Source: Raphanus sativus (lineage: Eukaryota > Streptophyta > Magnoliopsida > Brassicales > Brassicaceae). Taken from it: a stretch of 64,000 bases of DNA. The stretch spans positions 12,400,001-12,464,000 of the forward strand of contig NC_079516.1 of assembly GCF_000801105.2 (NCBI RefSeq), read 5' to 3'. The position numbers and the translations under genes are program-made. Positions 40,967 through 52,436 of this stretch are shown here, one piece after another (within the stretch, counting starts at the first letter, position 1; each line of letters opens with the position of its first letter). The notes beneath the pieces are model-generated. The model saw nothing but the letters and a program-made list of their open reading frames with translations, had not been told where the DNA came from and did not search any database.

Positions 40967-41298
40967 AGGAACACTTTAAATCCGTACACTACTGATCTAA
41001 ACGTAAGATCAGAGATTGTAATTGAGGATCTAACTAATCGAACGGGTTCACATAACGTCATGAGAACGCTAGCTACATCTGCAGTGAGATCGGAAAAAGT
41101 CACACTCACCGTCGGGAAGAGTTCGACGAGGAAAGACCTTCCGAGAGAACTTGAATGAGCAAAACCACACTCACTCGCTGACAAAGAAAAAGAAAAAGAA
41201 AAAGAGAAATGATTATTTAAGACCTTTTTCATTTGAATGATTATTGGAGGCCTTTTTCCATTTTTAGGAAGAGGTTCATGCACAGATTCGTATGACAT
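40967..41298 (-). other. Duplicated unknown ORF segment, copy 2
   Basis: Minus-strand frame of up to 114 codons: MSYESVHEPLPKNGKRPPII at the left, an FSFSFSFSLS run from an AAAAAG microsatellite, then SLGRSFLVELFPTVSVTF and VLMTLCEPVRLVRSSIT. Homologous to 39206-39420. No known domain seen. Confidence 0.35.
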
Positions 41299-41565
41299 TT
41301 CTGTTCATTCTTGTATTAATTCCAAAGTTAATTATCGTAGATATGGAGGCTTAGCAAACGAAAATCTACTTACAATTCATAAATATTAAAATTGTTTTTT
41401 AACAGAAAATCACTGATTGCAACACTGATAGTTGAACATTTTCGTGTAAGTAATGCATGGCATTTTGAATTTCCCTTTTTATTTATTTTTAAAAAAATTC
41501 ATTTAAAATGGTCTTTGGGTTTGGTTTGTGTTAGTTTCTCTCTGGTCTAATTTTTTTGGGGGTCT

Positions 41566-43652
41566 CATATATATTAGACTGTGTATTACTTTTGTATTTA
41601 ACATAACTATAAAATTATGTAAATCGGTGTAAGTGTTTACCCAATTTAATATGACTGTTTTGCATTAGTGAGAAAGTAATATTCACTTTAAATTCAATGT
41701 CAAAACCGTAATATAACACATGTAAATAATTAAAGGTATTTCTATTTTAATACAGTAAATAGTGATAAAAGAAGAAACACATATTAACAATAGCATATTC
41801 AGTTTTAATGTGTTTAGCTTATTAACTGTTAAATTTCTATTTTTATATAATTTGTTTGGATTTTTACATTTGAGACTTTCTCTTATTTGATTCGTTTTTA
41901 TATTGAATCATATTAAATATTTACTGTACAGACGATTTTGGGTACATTTTCATAAAATAGTATAAACTTCCCAGTGTTAAGAAGAAATCAAAAGATAACA
42001 TGATAATTTGACTACTTTTGTTATATTTTTGCGGGAAAATTCCTTAAAAATATACAGACTGAATTTCTTTTGCTGAAAAAATACACGAACTTTTTTGGCT
42101 TCCCAAAAAATACACAAACTAATTTTGATTGTTCATAAAATACACGAACTTTTGAATTTTGAAGGTTTTACACCTCGATTTTAACGGTGTAAACAGTGAC
42201 TAACAGAATAGTAAGACGCCGTTAGACGCCATTAACTCTGATTAAAAAGTTCATGTATTTCATGGACAACCAAAATTAGTTCGTGTATTTTTCGGGAAGC
42301 CTAAAAAGTTCATGTATTTTTTCAGCAAAGGAAATTTAGTATGTGTATTTTTAAGGAATTTTCAAATGGAGTTTGGATATTTCATATACTATTCAGAGGC
42401 TAAATATCTGGACCCAATACATATCCAAAATAATATATTTGTAAACTTTCGGTTTGGTTTTGGACCAGATATTTTCGATCTGAAAAATCAAGATCCGAAA
42501 AAAACGGCCCAAACCCGACCCAAAGACCTGAAAAAACACATTCTCTATCACATGATACAGGTCCGAAATTTTATATTTGTAAACTTTCGGTTTTATTTTG
42601 GACCGAATTAATGTCTAGCCGGATTCAAAAACTTGAATCGGAACTGACCCAAAAATATTCTGTCCAAAACCAAACCAAAAGTTCACAAATATTTGTTGAG
42701 TCCAATTTAGTCGAAATCTATCATATATATCTAAAAATTCACAAACAACTCTAAATTTTACATTGAAAGTTTCATATTAATTAAAAATGTTTCTGTTACA
42801 AAAAACAAAACTAAAAAATATTGCAAAAATAATAACAAAATTGTTAGCAGAAAGATCTTGTCGGATTGAATATATTCGTGTCGATTTTATTAGGCCCAGG
42901 TCTATTCGGATCAGTTCTTTTTGGTTTCAATTCTATCAAGTAGAAGAGTTTTGGATCCAACAAATATTTGTAAACTTTCGGTTTGGTTTTGGACCGAATA
43001 TTTTCGGGTCAGTTCCAATCCAAGTTTTTGAATCCGGCTAAAATGTCAAGATTAGGTCTAGATATTTTAGCCGGATTCAAAAACTTGGATCGAAACTGAT
43101 CCGAAAATATTCGGTCCAAAACCAAACCGAAAGTTTACAAATATAAAATTTTGGATCTGTATTGGGTCCAGATATTTAGCATCTGAATAGGATATGAAAT
43201 ATCCAAACTCCATTTGAAAATTCCTTAAAAATACACATACTAAATTTTTTTTGCTGAAAAAATACACGAACTTTTTAGGCTTCCCAAAAAATACACGAAC
43301 TAATTTTGGTTGTCCATAAAATACATGAACTTTTTATTCAGAGTTAACAGCGTCTAACGGCGTCTTACTATTCTGTTAGTCACTGTTTACACCGTTAAAA
43401 TCGAAGTGTGAAACCTTCAAAATTCAAAAGTTCGTGTATTTTATGGACAATCAAAATTAGTTTGTGTATTTTTTGGGAAGCCAAAAAAGTTCGTGTATTT
43501 TTTCAACAAAAGAAATTCAGTTTATGTATTTTTAAGGAATTTTCCCTATTTTTGCTTATATTTTGCTTATATGTTACATATATTTTATATATAGTATATT
43601 TTTTTGTAAAGACAAAATCTTCTTTAGGTTATTGTTATGTTTTCATATATAG
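41566..43652. repeat. Module R, copy 2, split by an inserted transposon
   Basis: 41566-42032 and 43547-43652 together make one module R copy in correct order. The 1,514 bp between them are the element at 42033-43546, flanked by the 9-bp duplication TATTTTTGC. The other copies show the same site once, uninterrupted. Confidence 0.85.
42033..43546. mobile_element. Fold-back MULE-like element with 9-bp target duplication and nested palindromes
   Basis: A 1,514-bp element. It begins GGGAAAATTCCTTAAAAATA and ends with the exact inverse. TATTTTTGC at 42024-42032 and again at 43547-43555 is a 9-bp target-site duplication, typical of Mutator-like elements. The outer arms are inverted copies over roughly 446 bp (42033-42478 against about 43100-43546). 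Each arm opens with a 331-bp unit (42033-42363 and 43216-43546) that is itself a palindrome, starting AAAATTCCTTAAAAATA and ending with its inverse, with a spacer containing GTAAGACGCCGTTAGACGCC. The middle has a further hairpin (about 42960-43045 against 43060-43145). No transposase frame; non-autonomous. The small open frames within are palindrome by-products. Confidence 0.85.
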
Positions 43653-43653
43653 A

Positions 43654-43750
43654 GGTTAACAGTGGGTGAATACCTCAAACTAGGATTTATCCAGCGGCGT
43701 GATTCCTTATTGATTCAGGTCTTGGTTTGCGTGTAAAGCTCAAGTATCTA
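43654..43750 (-). pseudogene. Fragment of the SAL HAAG exon
   Basis: Closely matches 36141-36225, part of the broken SAL gene's second-last exon and its flanking intron (landmarks GTGGGTGAATACCT, CCAGCGGCGTGATTCC, TCAGGTCTTGGTTTGCG). It sits between copies 2 and 3 of module R. Confidence 0.75.
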
Positions 43751-43754
43751 ATCA

Positions 43755-44596
43755 CAATTAAGTATAAATATTAAAATATAGTGTTGAGGGTATCTAATCA
43801 CTAATGATGCTCTTAAGGACTACATTACAGTCATGTTAGTCATAAAGAAAATTATTTTTTCTTGTCATAAAAAAATCTATATATTAATCATATATTTAAT
43901 CATATATATATATATTAGACTGTGTATTACTTTTGTATTTAACATAACTATAAAATTATGTAAATCGGTGTAGTGTTTACACAATTTAATATGACTGTAT
44001 TGCATTAGTGAGAAAATAATATTCACTTTAAATTCAATGTCAAAAACTGTAATATAACACATGTAAATAATTAAAGATATTTATATTTTAATACAGTAAA
44101 TAGTGATAAAAGAAGAAACACATATTAACAATAACATATTCAGTTTTAATGTGTTTAGCTTATTAACTGTTAAATTTATATTTTTATATAATTTTGTTTG
44201 GATTTTTACATTTGAGACTTTCTCTTGTTTGCTTCGTTTTTATATTGAATCACATTAAATATTTAAGAAATAGTAGATGTATAGACGATTTTGGGTACAT
44301 TTGCATAAAATAGTATAAACCTCCCAATATTAAGAAGAAATCAAAAGATAACATGATAATTTGACTATTTTTGTTATATTTTTGCTTATATTTTGCTTAT
44401 ATGTTATATATATTTTATATAAAGTATATATATTTTTTTGTAAAAACAAATTTTCTTTAGATTTTTGTTATGTTTTTATATATCTATCATAAGTATTTAT
44501 GTATATTTGGTATGTAAATACACAAACCTTTAAATATACTTGATAAACTAGTATAATAACATTTAGGAGTTGTGCACAAAAGAAATACCCCTCTAT
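43755..44596. repeat. Module R, copy 3 (uninterrupted)
   Basis: Full-length copy with all landmarks listed for copy 1. It contains GTTATATTTTTGCTTATA at about 44372, the empty counterpart of the transposon target in copy 2. Confidence 0.85.
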
Positions 44597-44770
44597 GATA
44601 CGTTGTTATCTCTAGGCAATTCCCCATCTACATGATGAAACAATAAAATTTGGTTAATATATTAGAGAGATAGATTATAACTGTGTCTAGTAGATTTATA
44701 CACGTCCATTTGTTATTAATGTTTGACTTATGATAAAAAATACAACCAAACAAAAAAGACAGCTTTATAT

Positions 44771-45127
44771 CTATGTCTTCGAAATAGCCTCTAGCTGATG
44801 AGTGTCATCGCGGTGGTCCTGGTGCGGAGGTGGTTTGTGGTGTCGCGGAAGGGTTTTCGCGAGAACCGCCGTGAGTATCACGATACTCACGACTCCCAGC
44901 GTCCATAGCACCCTGCGCTTCAGGCCGCAGCAACTCTTTCTCCTCGGGGATTGGGATGGTCGCAGCACCCATTCCTGTTTCATCCTCTCGAATGCTGCAG
45001 AGTCGAACAGGATCTCCGTCTCGTCGTCCGTCTGCAAAACACAACAAAACAGAGAAACAAGAAACTTCGTTATCCAAATCTGCAAATTAATTACTGAACA
45101 TGATTGCAGCTCAATTGTCAAAGACAT
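44771..45127 (-). CDS. Small predicted single-pass membrane protein, family unknown
   Basis: The minus strand carries TDDETEILFDSAAFERMKQE, then WVLRPSQSPRRKSCCGLKRR, a hydrophobic segment VLWTLGVVSIVILTAVLAKT, and a charged histidine/proline tail PRHHKPPPHQDHRDD ending TAG at 44771-44773. The coding stretch is preceded by TTTGTTGTGTTTTGCAG, a good acceptor, so an upstream exon is likely; a leader exon with donor TTCAGTGTAAGT lies near 45420. Without the intron the frame is open back to an ATG at 45127. The composition (acidic start, basic CC-rich juxtamembrane, one membrane segment) is gene-like, with higher GC than its surroundings. It lies between two module R copies. I do not recognise the family. 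Confidence 0.5.
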   Translation of the reverse strand: MSLTIELQSCSVINLQIWITKFLVSLFCCVLQTDDETEILFDSAAFERMKQEWVLRPSQSPRRKSCCGLKRRVLWTLGVVSIVILTAVLAKTLPRHHKPPPHQDHRDDTHQLEAISKT

Positions 45128-45529
45128 CAGAAACAAGAAAGCCTAGACATGTTTTTGCTCCAATGGATTAAACTCTTGTTCCCTCTCTGTGTTTCATTAA
45201 TTGTCCATGACAAGAATTAGAGAGACACCATATTCAACAGCTCAAACTACTCTCCAAACCAGAGCAACAAGCCAAACAAGCAGTTTAACATCAAGTTGGA
45301 ACATAAAACACCACAGGCTACAACGAGATGTATAGGATATGAAGACCAAAACTTAAACAGGAAACAAATATAAACTTAAACTGTAGACACATAGCACTAA
45401 GGATAAGAGGAGAGACTTACACTGAAGGAGGAACAACGGCAAATATAGTCCGGATGAGAAGATCCAGCTACTCAAGACAACTCCTAGGCCCTAGCTAGCG
45501 GAGGAGGCGTGAAACCCTTAAGCCTACAT

Positions 45530-46264
45530 TTAAGTATAAATATTAAAATATAGTGTTGAGGGTATCTAATCACTAATGATGCTCTTAAGGACTACATTAC
45601 AGTCATGTTAGTCATAAAGAAAATTATTTTTTCTTGTCATAAAAAAAAATCTATATATTAATCATATATATATATATTAGACTGTGTATTACTTTCGTAT
45701 TTAACATAACTATAAAATTATGTAAATTGGTGTAAGTGTTTACACAATTTAATATGACTGTTTTGCATTAGTGAGAAAGTAATACTCACTTTAAATTCAA
45801 TGTCAAAAACCGTAATATAACACATGTAAATAATTAAAGGTATTTATATTTTAATACAGTAAATAGTGATAAAAGAAGAAATACATGTTAACAATAACAT
45901 ATTCAGTTTTAATGTGTTTAGCTTATTAACTGTTAAATTTATATTTTTATATAATTTTGTTTGGATTTTTACATTTGAGATTTTCTCTTATTTGCTTCGT
46001 TTTTATATTGAATCACATTAAATATTGAAGAAATAGTAGATGTATAGACGATTCTGGATACATTTGCATAAAATAGTATAAACCTCCCAATATTAAGAAG
46101 AAATCAAAAGATAACATGATAATTTGACTATTTTTGTTATATTTTTGCTTATATTTTGCTTATATGTTACATATATTTTATATAAAGTATATTTTTTGTA
46201 AAAAAAAATCTTCTTTAGATTTTTGTTATGTTTTTATATATCTATCATAAGTATTTATGTATAA
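45530..46264. repeat. Module R, copy 4
   Basis: Begins TTAAGTATAAATATTAAAAT and ends AGTATTTATGTATA, where it joins the second copy of the AATGAAAAATAGGAGTAAGG repeat. It also has the empty target site near 46140. Confidence 0.85.
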
Positions 46265-46490
46265 TGAAAAATAGGAGTAAGGAAAGAGAGGCCATTCTAA
46301 TAGAGATTCTAGCATTCAAATAATGAAAAATAGGAGTAAGGAAAGAGAGGCCATTCTCAAAGAAGAAAGACTTTGGACAAACTGAATAGATTCACCTAAA
46401 TGCTGACACTCTAACATTTTCTTTGTCATCTTTTGCATTATTGAATCATCACAATTCAGTGAATTCACATAATTATATTTAAGTGGGTCC
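46264..46490 (+). repeat. Direct repeat AATGAAAAATAGGAGTAAGG, copy 2 with internal tandem
   Basis: Matches 40466-40655. The stretch AATGAAAAATAGGAGTAAGG to GGCCATTCT is present twice in tandem here (about 46264-46300 and 46320-46357). Confidence 0.75.
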
Positions 46491-47005
46491 CAGCTCAAGT
46501 TTATTATGCCCAACAAATCATCAATTATGTTTGTATAAAGTGCACCATAAAGGTGTCTATTACACATTTACAATAAATGACAACTTAATGAGCGATTTTA
46601 AAGTAAGTACTAATTGAATTCATTTGATTTTACATTTGATCACAAAAAGTTGAAAATCTGAGTCTATCACTCGAACAAACATCGTAATGTCATCATGTAA
46701 ACAAGAGAAAACAAAAAGAAGAATGAAAAATTGATGTTGTAAATCTAGGAATGAAAAATGATCCATGTGTCCAATATATAGACAACATTCTTATTTGGTT
46801 TCGAGAAGATAACATCTATTCTGATTGCAAGACGACGATTATTACTTCTCAGAATTTTCCCTGTTCACCTACTAAATTATTTATTATCTCGAATTAACCC
46901 CTAAAGTTCATTTTCCTATCAACAAAGCCCAAAGGAAACCATACCTACAGTATGATCATTTAGTGACAATGTATACCACATTATGTGGTTTTCACTTAAA
47001 ATAAA
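46491..47005. other. Intergenic DNA
   Basis: AT-rich with no gene or repeat ends identified. Confidence 0.4.
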
Positions 47006-47006
47006 A

Positions 47007-47040
47007 CTAGACTAGATCATGACCCGCTCAACCGAGCGGG
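47007..47040 (-). mobile_element. Helitron-type 3' end (minus orientation), first of two
   Basis: CTAG (47012-47015, after an adjacent CTAG at 47007) followed by ATCATGA and the hairpin CCCGCTCAACCGAGCGGG (47023-47040). Read on the minus strand this is hairpin, short spacer, CTAG end. Confidence 0.5.
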
Positions 47041-47104
47041 AATCAATTTTTTTGTTTGTTTGTAATAAATGTTATACATAATTGCAATGTGTATTAATAT
47101 AAAA

Positions 47105-50100
47105 CTAGATTTTGACCCGCCCTTAAAAGGGCGGGTATATTTTATGTTTTATATTTTCTAGAAATTTAATTTTTATATTTGTATTTTTCATCGTATAATA
47201 TTTTTTTTTTGTAAATGATCGTTAAGAAATTTTAATAATTGTATTAAAATAGTTGGACCACACCTATATCAATATGTCATATTCTTGTTTCGATAACACA
47301 TTTTCTTGATTTTTTTGTAATTTTTATGTTTGTTCTCTTAGAGGTTATTCATTTAAATTTATTATACGGTTAAGTTTTAATGTTTTTTCTTTTTGATTTT
47401 TGATTTCGGTTCGATCGTGCTCTTTTTCCTATTAAAGATATATCAGAACCGTTCGATAATTTAGAAATTATAGGTTAGATTTTGGGTTAATTAGTTTTGT
47501 CCATGGTTTGATTGGAATATTTGATTTTAATAACGAAAAATAAATAGTACTTAAAACTCTTACAATATATAATAACTTCCTAGAAACTATTTCTATTTTT
47601 AGTTTAAAGTGACACTTAAAATATAAATTAAGAAGGATTTTTAAACGTTAATATTTCAAGTAGCCATTTTTTAGTAAGAACAAAAGTATCCAAAATTTAT
47701 GTTTACAAAAATGCTGTAAGAAAAATAAAATCATGGCTTCAAAATTGAATAAGAATTATTGTGGGCTTACAAATAAACGACCAAATTATGTTTTCTATAG
47801 CCCAAGCCCAAAAATGTTTAAGCATCAACCAACAAAATAGAAAGTTGTCTTTCTGTCTTTCGAGAATCTCTTCCAACTCAAAAAAAAAATCTTCCCTTTT
47901 CTCCCCAAATAAATCGGATCAAACGATCCATCATCACCGATAACACAAATCCCTTTTTTGTTTGTTGATGATCATAGATCTTACGCTCATAAAAACTTTA
48001 TTTTCGAACTAAAACTTAATGCTTTTAACTTTGCAGATACGGTTGCATGTGTTCTCACATGATAAATCTGCTTAATCAGATGAGAATCTGTTGTTTTTGG
48101 TTTATGCCCGAAGAGGATCTTAAAAAATAAAGTCATAGGGGTAATACAAACCAAGATCGGACACTTCGGATCTTGTATTTCTTATCTATTCAGGTAAATA
48201 AAGTTTTATGTTGATATGTATTTATATGTTCACTGAGATAGTATAATAAGTAAATATTATTGAAATCAAACCTGCTAATATTACTTTTCAGATATAGTTG
48301 CATGTGTCCAAAGAGGATCTTAAAAAAGTGGTTTTATTAGTAGAAACCAAGCTCGGACACCCCGGTTCCAGATTTCCTATCTATTCAGGTAAATATATTT
48401 CATCATTTATCTTTATCTGTATGAGTACGTTGACTGAGACAGATTAATAAGTAAATAAATCTTGAATCTAACCCTTTTTATTATGTACTTTGTTATTTTA
48501 CATGTCGGAATCGCGAGTAATTCCGTTCAATTTTTTTTGGACATACAGAAAAGGGAGATCGAGTGAAACATGGTCAAACGAAGGTACACTAAAAAGGATC
48601 TGACTCTTTTTAATGTTTTTCTAAAGATCTTGATATTAGTACGATGAATTCTCCTCTATATATTAAGATGGTTTCAGAGGTGTTCGAGACAATATATAAT
48701 AGACGGTTTGCTTTCACTCTGTATATTAACATATAAACATCTATATATAATATAATAATCTTACCAATCAAGAATCTGGTGTTTTCTTTTCCACTCAAAA
48801 CATTTTCAAAATCCATCAAAGAAAGAAACATATCTTTGTTGTGATAATCACAATCGGATATCTTTGTGAGATTGATAAATGTTATCTTCTTTGTATGTTT
48901 TGTTGTTTGGTAATGACCCTTTGCGTCTGTCACAGAGAAGTTGCTAATGTTCTTCCACTCACCCACAACACATTTACTCCCCAAACTTATCAAAACATGC
49001 ATTTACATGTTGCTTGAATTTTGTCACCCTGTAAAATCGAGGTCATGTCACGTTAGGAGCACTATGAATATCAAACTAAACGAAAATGATTTAAGTTTAC
49101 CTCTTGTCAGCGAACACGATTTCAAGTTTTTCACCAAAGCCTGCGTTTGTTTGCTTCCAGGTGTGGAGTACTTTCACCTGGATGGACCAATCGATTCTGT
49201 AAGATTTCAGCTGGGAAAAGTAAGAAACTTTATGCACTCTACTCATTTTCGATGTTAAGAAAATAAATGTTGATTGTTAGGATTATGGTTGATTACAGTG
49301 GTTATATATAAGGTGCAATTAGATCTGATTTTTTTTTTGTAAAAAAGGCAATTAGATTTGAATTTGTGCAATATATTTTCGTTTAGTTAAGATTTGAACT
49401 AACTGATGTTATTTTAAAACTAATTCAATAGTTAGGAGTTATGATATTTTGGTTGTTGGATGATAAGGCTCTTCAAATAATCCAAGTTATAATTGTTAAA
49501 GAGGATATTTCGGTCTACAATCTGAATATTCTTTTTATGTACGTACCTGTGAAATCTTCGATATGGTGGTTTTCTATTTTGAGTCTGTAATTTTTTAATT
49601 TAAGAAAATATAAATATGCTATGCGAAGTTTTGGATGTGGAGGTTTTATATTTGAGTTTGTAAATATTTTTCTAGCGATAGTTAAATATTTGAAGATGGA
49701 TATTTTGGTTAATAACAAATTAGATGCTATGCGAGATTTTGGGATGGGTTTGGTTTTGTATTTAAGCTTTAATTGCTCATATTTATGAAAATTGATTAAA
49801 TAAATGATCTAAAAGGTTAGGATACCATTGGTTGTAAAATATTTCATATGTTAATTATTCAAAACAAACCCAATATCAAATAGGGTAATTAGGGTTTCGT
49901 TAGGGAGATAAAGTAATCTTCAAATTTCTTTTTGTATAACTGGTACTTAAGTTATAAGCTGATTACTAACATCACGGTTTTTACAAATTATTTACACATA
50001 TAAAACCAAATGATACTTGGACTATATATTGTTTTGCAGGTTATGTCTAACCGGCTGTGTATTTGCTTAACGTTTGGGAAACCTTTTTGGAAACAGCTAT

Positions 50101-50720
50101 TAATCTAATCAAGGATTAGTTCCTTTCATAACAGAGCAATATATAGATATAACATGTCAATGTGTTAATTAGTTGCAACATATTTCTGTAACGATGGAAA
50201 CTTATTATCTTGTCATATATGTAAAAGTTACATTTAGTTGGATAGTAAAGAACTAATTGGCATAAATATAGATATCGTTACAAATATAATTTAATGGCGT
50301 GATTTGTGGGAGCTTTGGTGGTCTCTTTTTCTATTTCTAATCTACCCTTAATGATTTCTAATTTTTAAGGCAAATCTGATGGCACAAAAAGTAATATGCC
50401 AAGGGAAAGTAGGGGTAATTTCATAAAAAGGTTCCTGAATTAATAGTATTGATTTTGATAAATAACAATGTGTACTAATGTGTTTAAATAAGCAATGTGT
50501 TTAATTACTAAATTTGATTTTTAAATTTTATAATAACATAAAGTAGATTTTTTATATATTATTTTAAATATATAGTGCTATATATTTTGTATTTTCAATA
50601 TTTATCATACAAAACTTATGTTGGGGTATTATTTATATGAAAATATGTGTAACATAATATATTTTATATATTATATAAACATATCTACGATTTTCGCAAA
50701 GCCCATGCGCACCCGCACGG
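47105..50720 (-). mobile_element. Helitron-like element, 3' end at 47105, decayed, 5' end not located
   Basis: At 47105-47108 CTAG is followed by ATTTTG and a hairpin of ACCCGCCCTT type (47115-47136), so the 3' end lies here on the minus strand. Upstream on the same strand lies a decayed RPA-like frame (48610-49249), a gene type many plant Helitrons carry. Exon-like tandem pieces (GGATCTTAAAAAA...CTATTCAGGTAAAT) occur at about 48035-48200 and 48290-48390. The right limit is only a guess near a GCGCACCCGCACGG stretch at about 50707. No RepHel helicase seen. Confidence 0.4.
48610..49249 (-). pseudogene. Decayed replication protein A-like (DUF223/OB-fold) gene
   Basis: The minus strand first reads IQVKVLHTWKQTNAGFGEKL and then EIVFADKR (about 49230-49110), followed by a donor-like site. 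After TTTTACAG comes GDKIQATCK (about 49040), a frame break around 49005, then VVGEWKNISNFSVTDAKGHY and TTKHTKKITFINLTKISD, followed by MFLSLMDFENVLSGKENTRF. This order (KVLHxWKQ, LEMVLAD.KG.KIHA, GEWR.I.NF, SL..FE.IL.G) is the familiar pattern of plant RPA70-like OB-fold proteins often found in Helitrons. The frame break and short length indicate a pseudogene. Assignment is by remembered family pattern. Confidence 0.6.
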
Positions 50721-51823
50721 ATTTTATTTTTAAAATGTATTCTATATTGTTTAGTTTTATGTAGTATCGAGTTTGTATAATTCAATTTTGTGTTTAAAGA
50801 ACAATACCAAAACTGTCTTTTGTATGTAAAAATATCACTTTGCAAGCGCGAGTTGTGTCTCTTTATTGTAACACAAAATTTGATATAAAACTTATGTTTT
50901 TATACATTACGAAGTTTAATTTTCAAAAATAATTATTACATAATTTGAAAGTGAATTTTATCTCTGGGGTCTAATATATTTTGTGTGTAATGGTTCAAAG
51001 CATTTTCGATATATATTATATTTCAGTTTGGTGTTTTTAGTATTATTGTATAAGTATAATACTATATAATATTACTATATTCTATACAATATATAAAGCT
51101 ATGTGTTATTTGTTTTAGAAAGTAGATTAGGCCCTACGTAGTAGTCATATCTTTATGTATATGTCTATGACTTATCTACCTAATTTTATTCGTATTAATA
51201 AAATCAATATGGCCAATAAAAGTATACTGATCAATTTAAAATGAATTGTATAGGGAAATTCTAGTACGATTAATATTTTTAGTATTCTTAATATCTATGT
51301 TATTTAAATCGACATGTAATAAATGTGAAAACCATATATGGAACATGAAAAAGAGGAATTGTATTTAAGGAAATACATCAATGCAAAGTTAGACTATGGT
51401 ACGTATTATATATATAAGGAATGAGACATTTAATTTAAATATATGAGTTCCACCTTTAAATTTCCTAATAATTACTGAGATTAGATTATTTGATTTTTAT
51501 TTTTTTGGTTTTAATATAATTTCTTCCTTAAAATTTACTTTTGTTTTTGGACGCGTATATTGAATATATGCACACATTTGTTTGTTTATTTTTTGTTTTT
51601 TTACTCAAACACACGTTTGTTTTTTTGTTTTTTTTAATCAAACACACGTTTGTTTGTTAAAACCAAAATATAAACACCTTTGGACCATATAATGATAATT
51701 GATAGACATTTTAGACCAATTAATTTGGAAAGTAATTATACTTTTAGTTTATGAAATTGGCCCATTAATTAAAAACTATAGTTTGTTCAAAACATATATA
51801 TAATAAATTTTTATACCAAAAAA

Positions 51824-51854
<31 letters not shown>

Positions 51855-52436
51855 ATAAATTCACAAATAATAGTAAGGATATAGATAAATTTTTCTATAT
51901 CTTACTTTTTAAAAAAATATAACAGAAATAATTATTTTAAGATAACAACACAATATATAAATTATATTATTATTATTGTTTAAATAATCTGATTAATATA
52001 AATTCGTTTTAATTATATATACAAATTCATTAAGGATAGTACCAATATTAGCCACTCAAACTCCATTACGAAAAATCACTTCACAAATAATAGTATAGAT
52101 GTAAAAAATAACCCACTTAAGAATTGATTAATATTATTTCAAACTAAATATTGTTTCATTTTTTACGTTAATCTTTTTCAAATATTTTGGCATATATAAC
52201 AGATAATATATAATATTTATTAGTTATATATAACCATTCAATTTTTACTATAAATGATTTTATATGATATATTTATATATTATATCATGATTTTTTTTCT
52301 GCTTCTTACTTTGTACATAACACATATACTAGCAATTGTAAAAATTCTGTAATGTGTTATTATACATAGGATGTTAATATCCTATGACACTCAAGGCCAA
52401 AACAAATTCTCTTGCAACCTAAAATAATCTATATGA
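50721..52436. other. AT-rich intergenic DNA with simple repeats
   Basis: Very AT-rich, with a (TA)n run at about 51828-51853 and poly-T/TTTG stretches near 51580-51660 (ACACACGTTTGTTT twice). No gene seen. Confidence 0.5.

Noticed and set aside
42312..43267. Open frames repeating NFRFGFGPNIFGSV
   Set aside because: They come from inverted copies within the fold-back element and mirror each other on both strands; not protein-coding evidence.
42033..43546. Palindrome as a CRISPR-like or microRNA-type locus
   Set aside because: Perfect 9-bp target duplications and empty sites show a transposon. Small-RNA output is possible but not shown.
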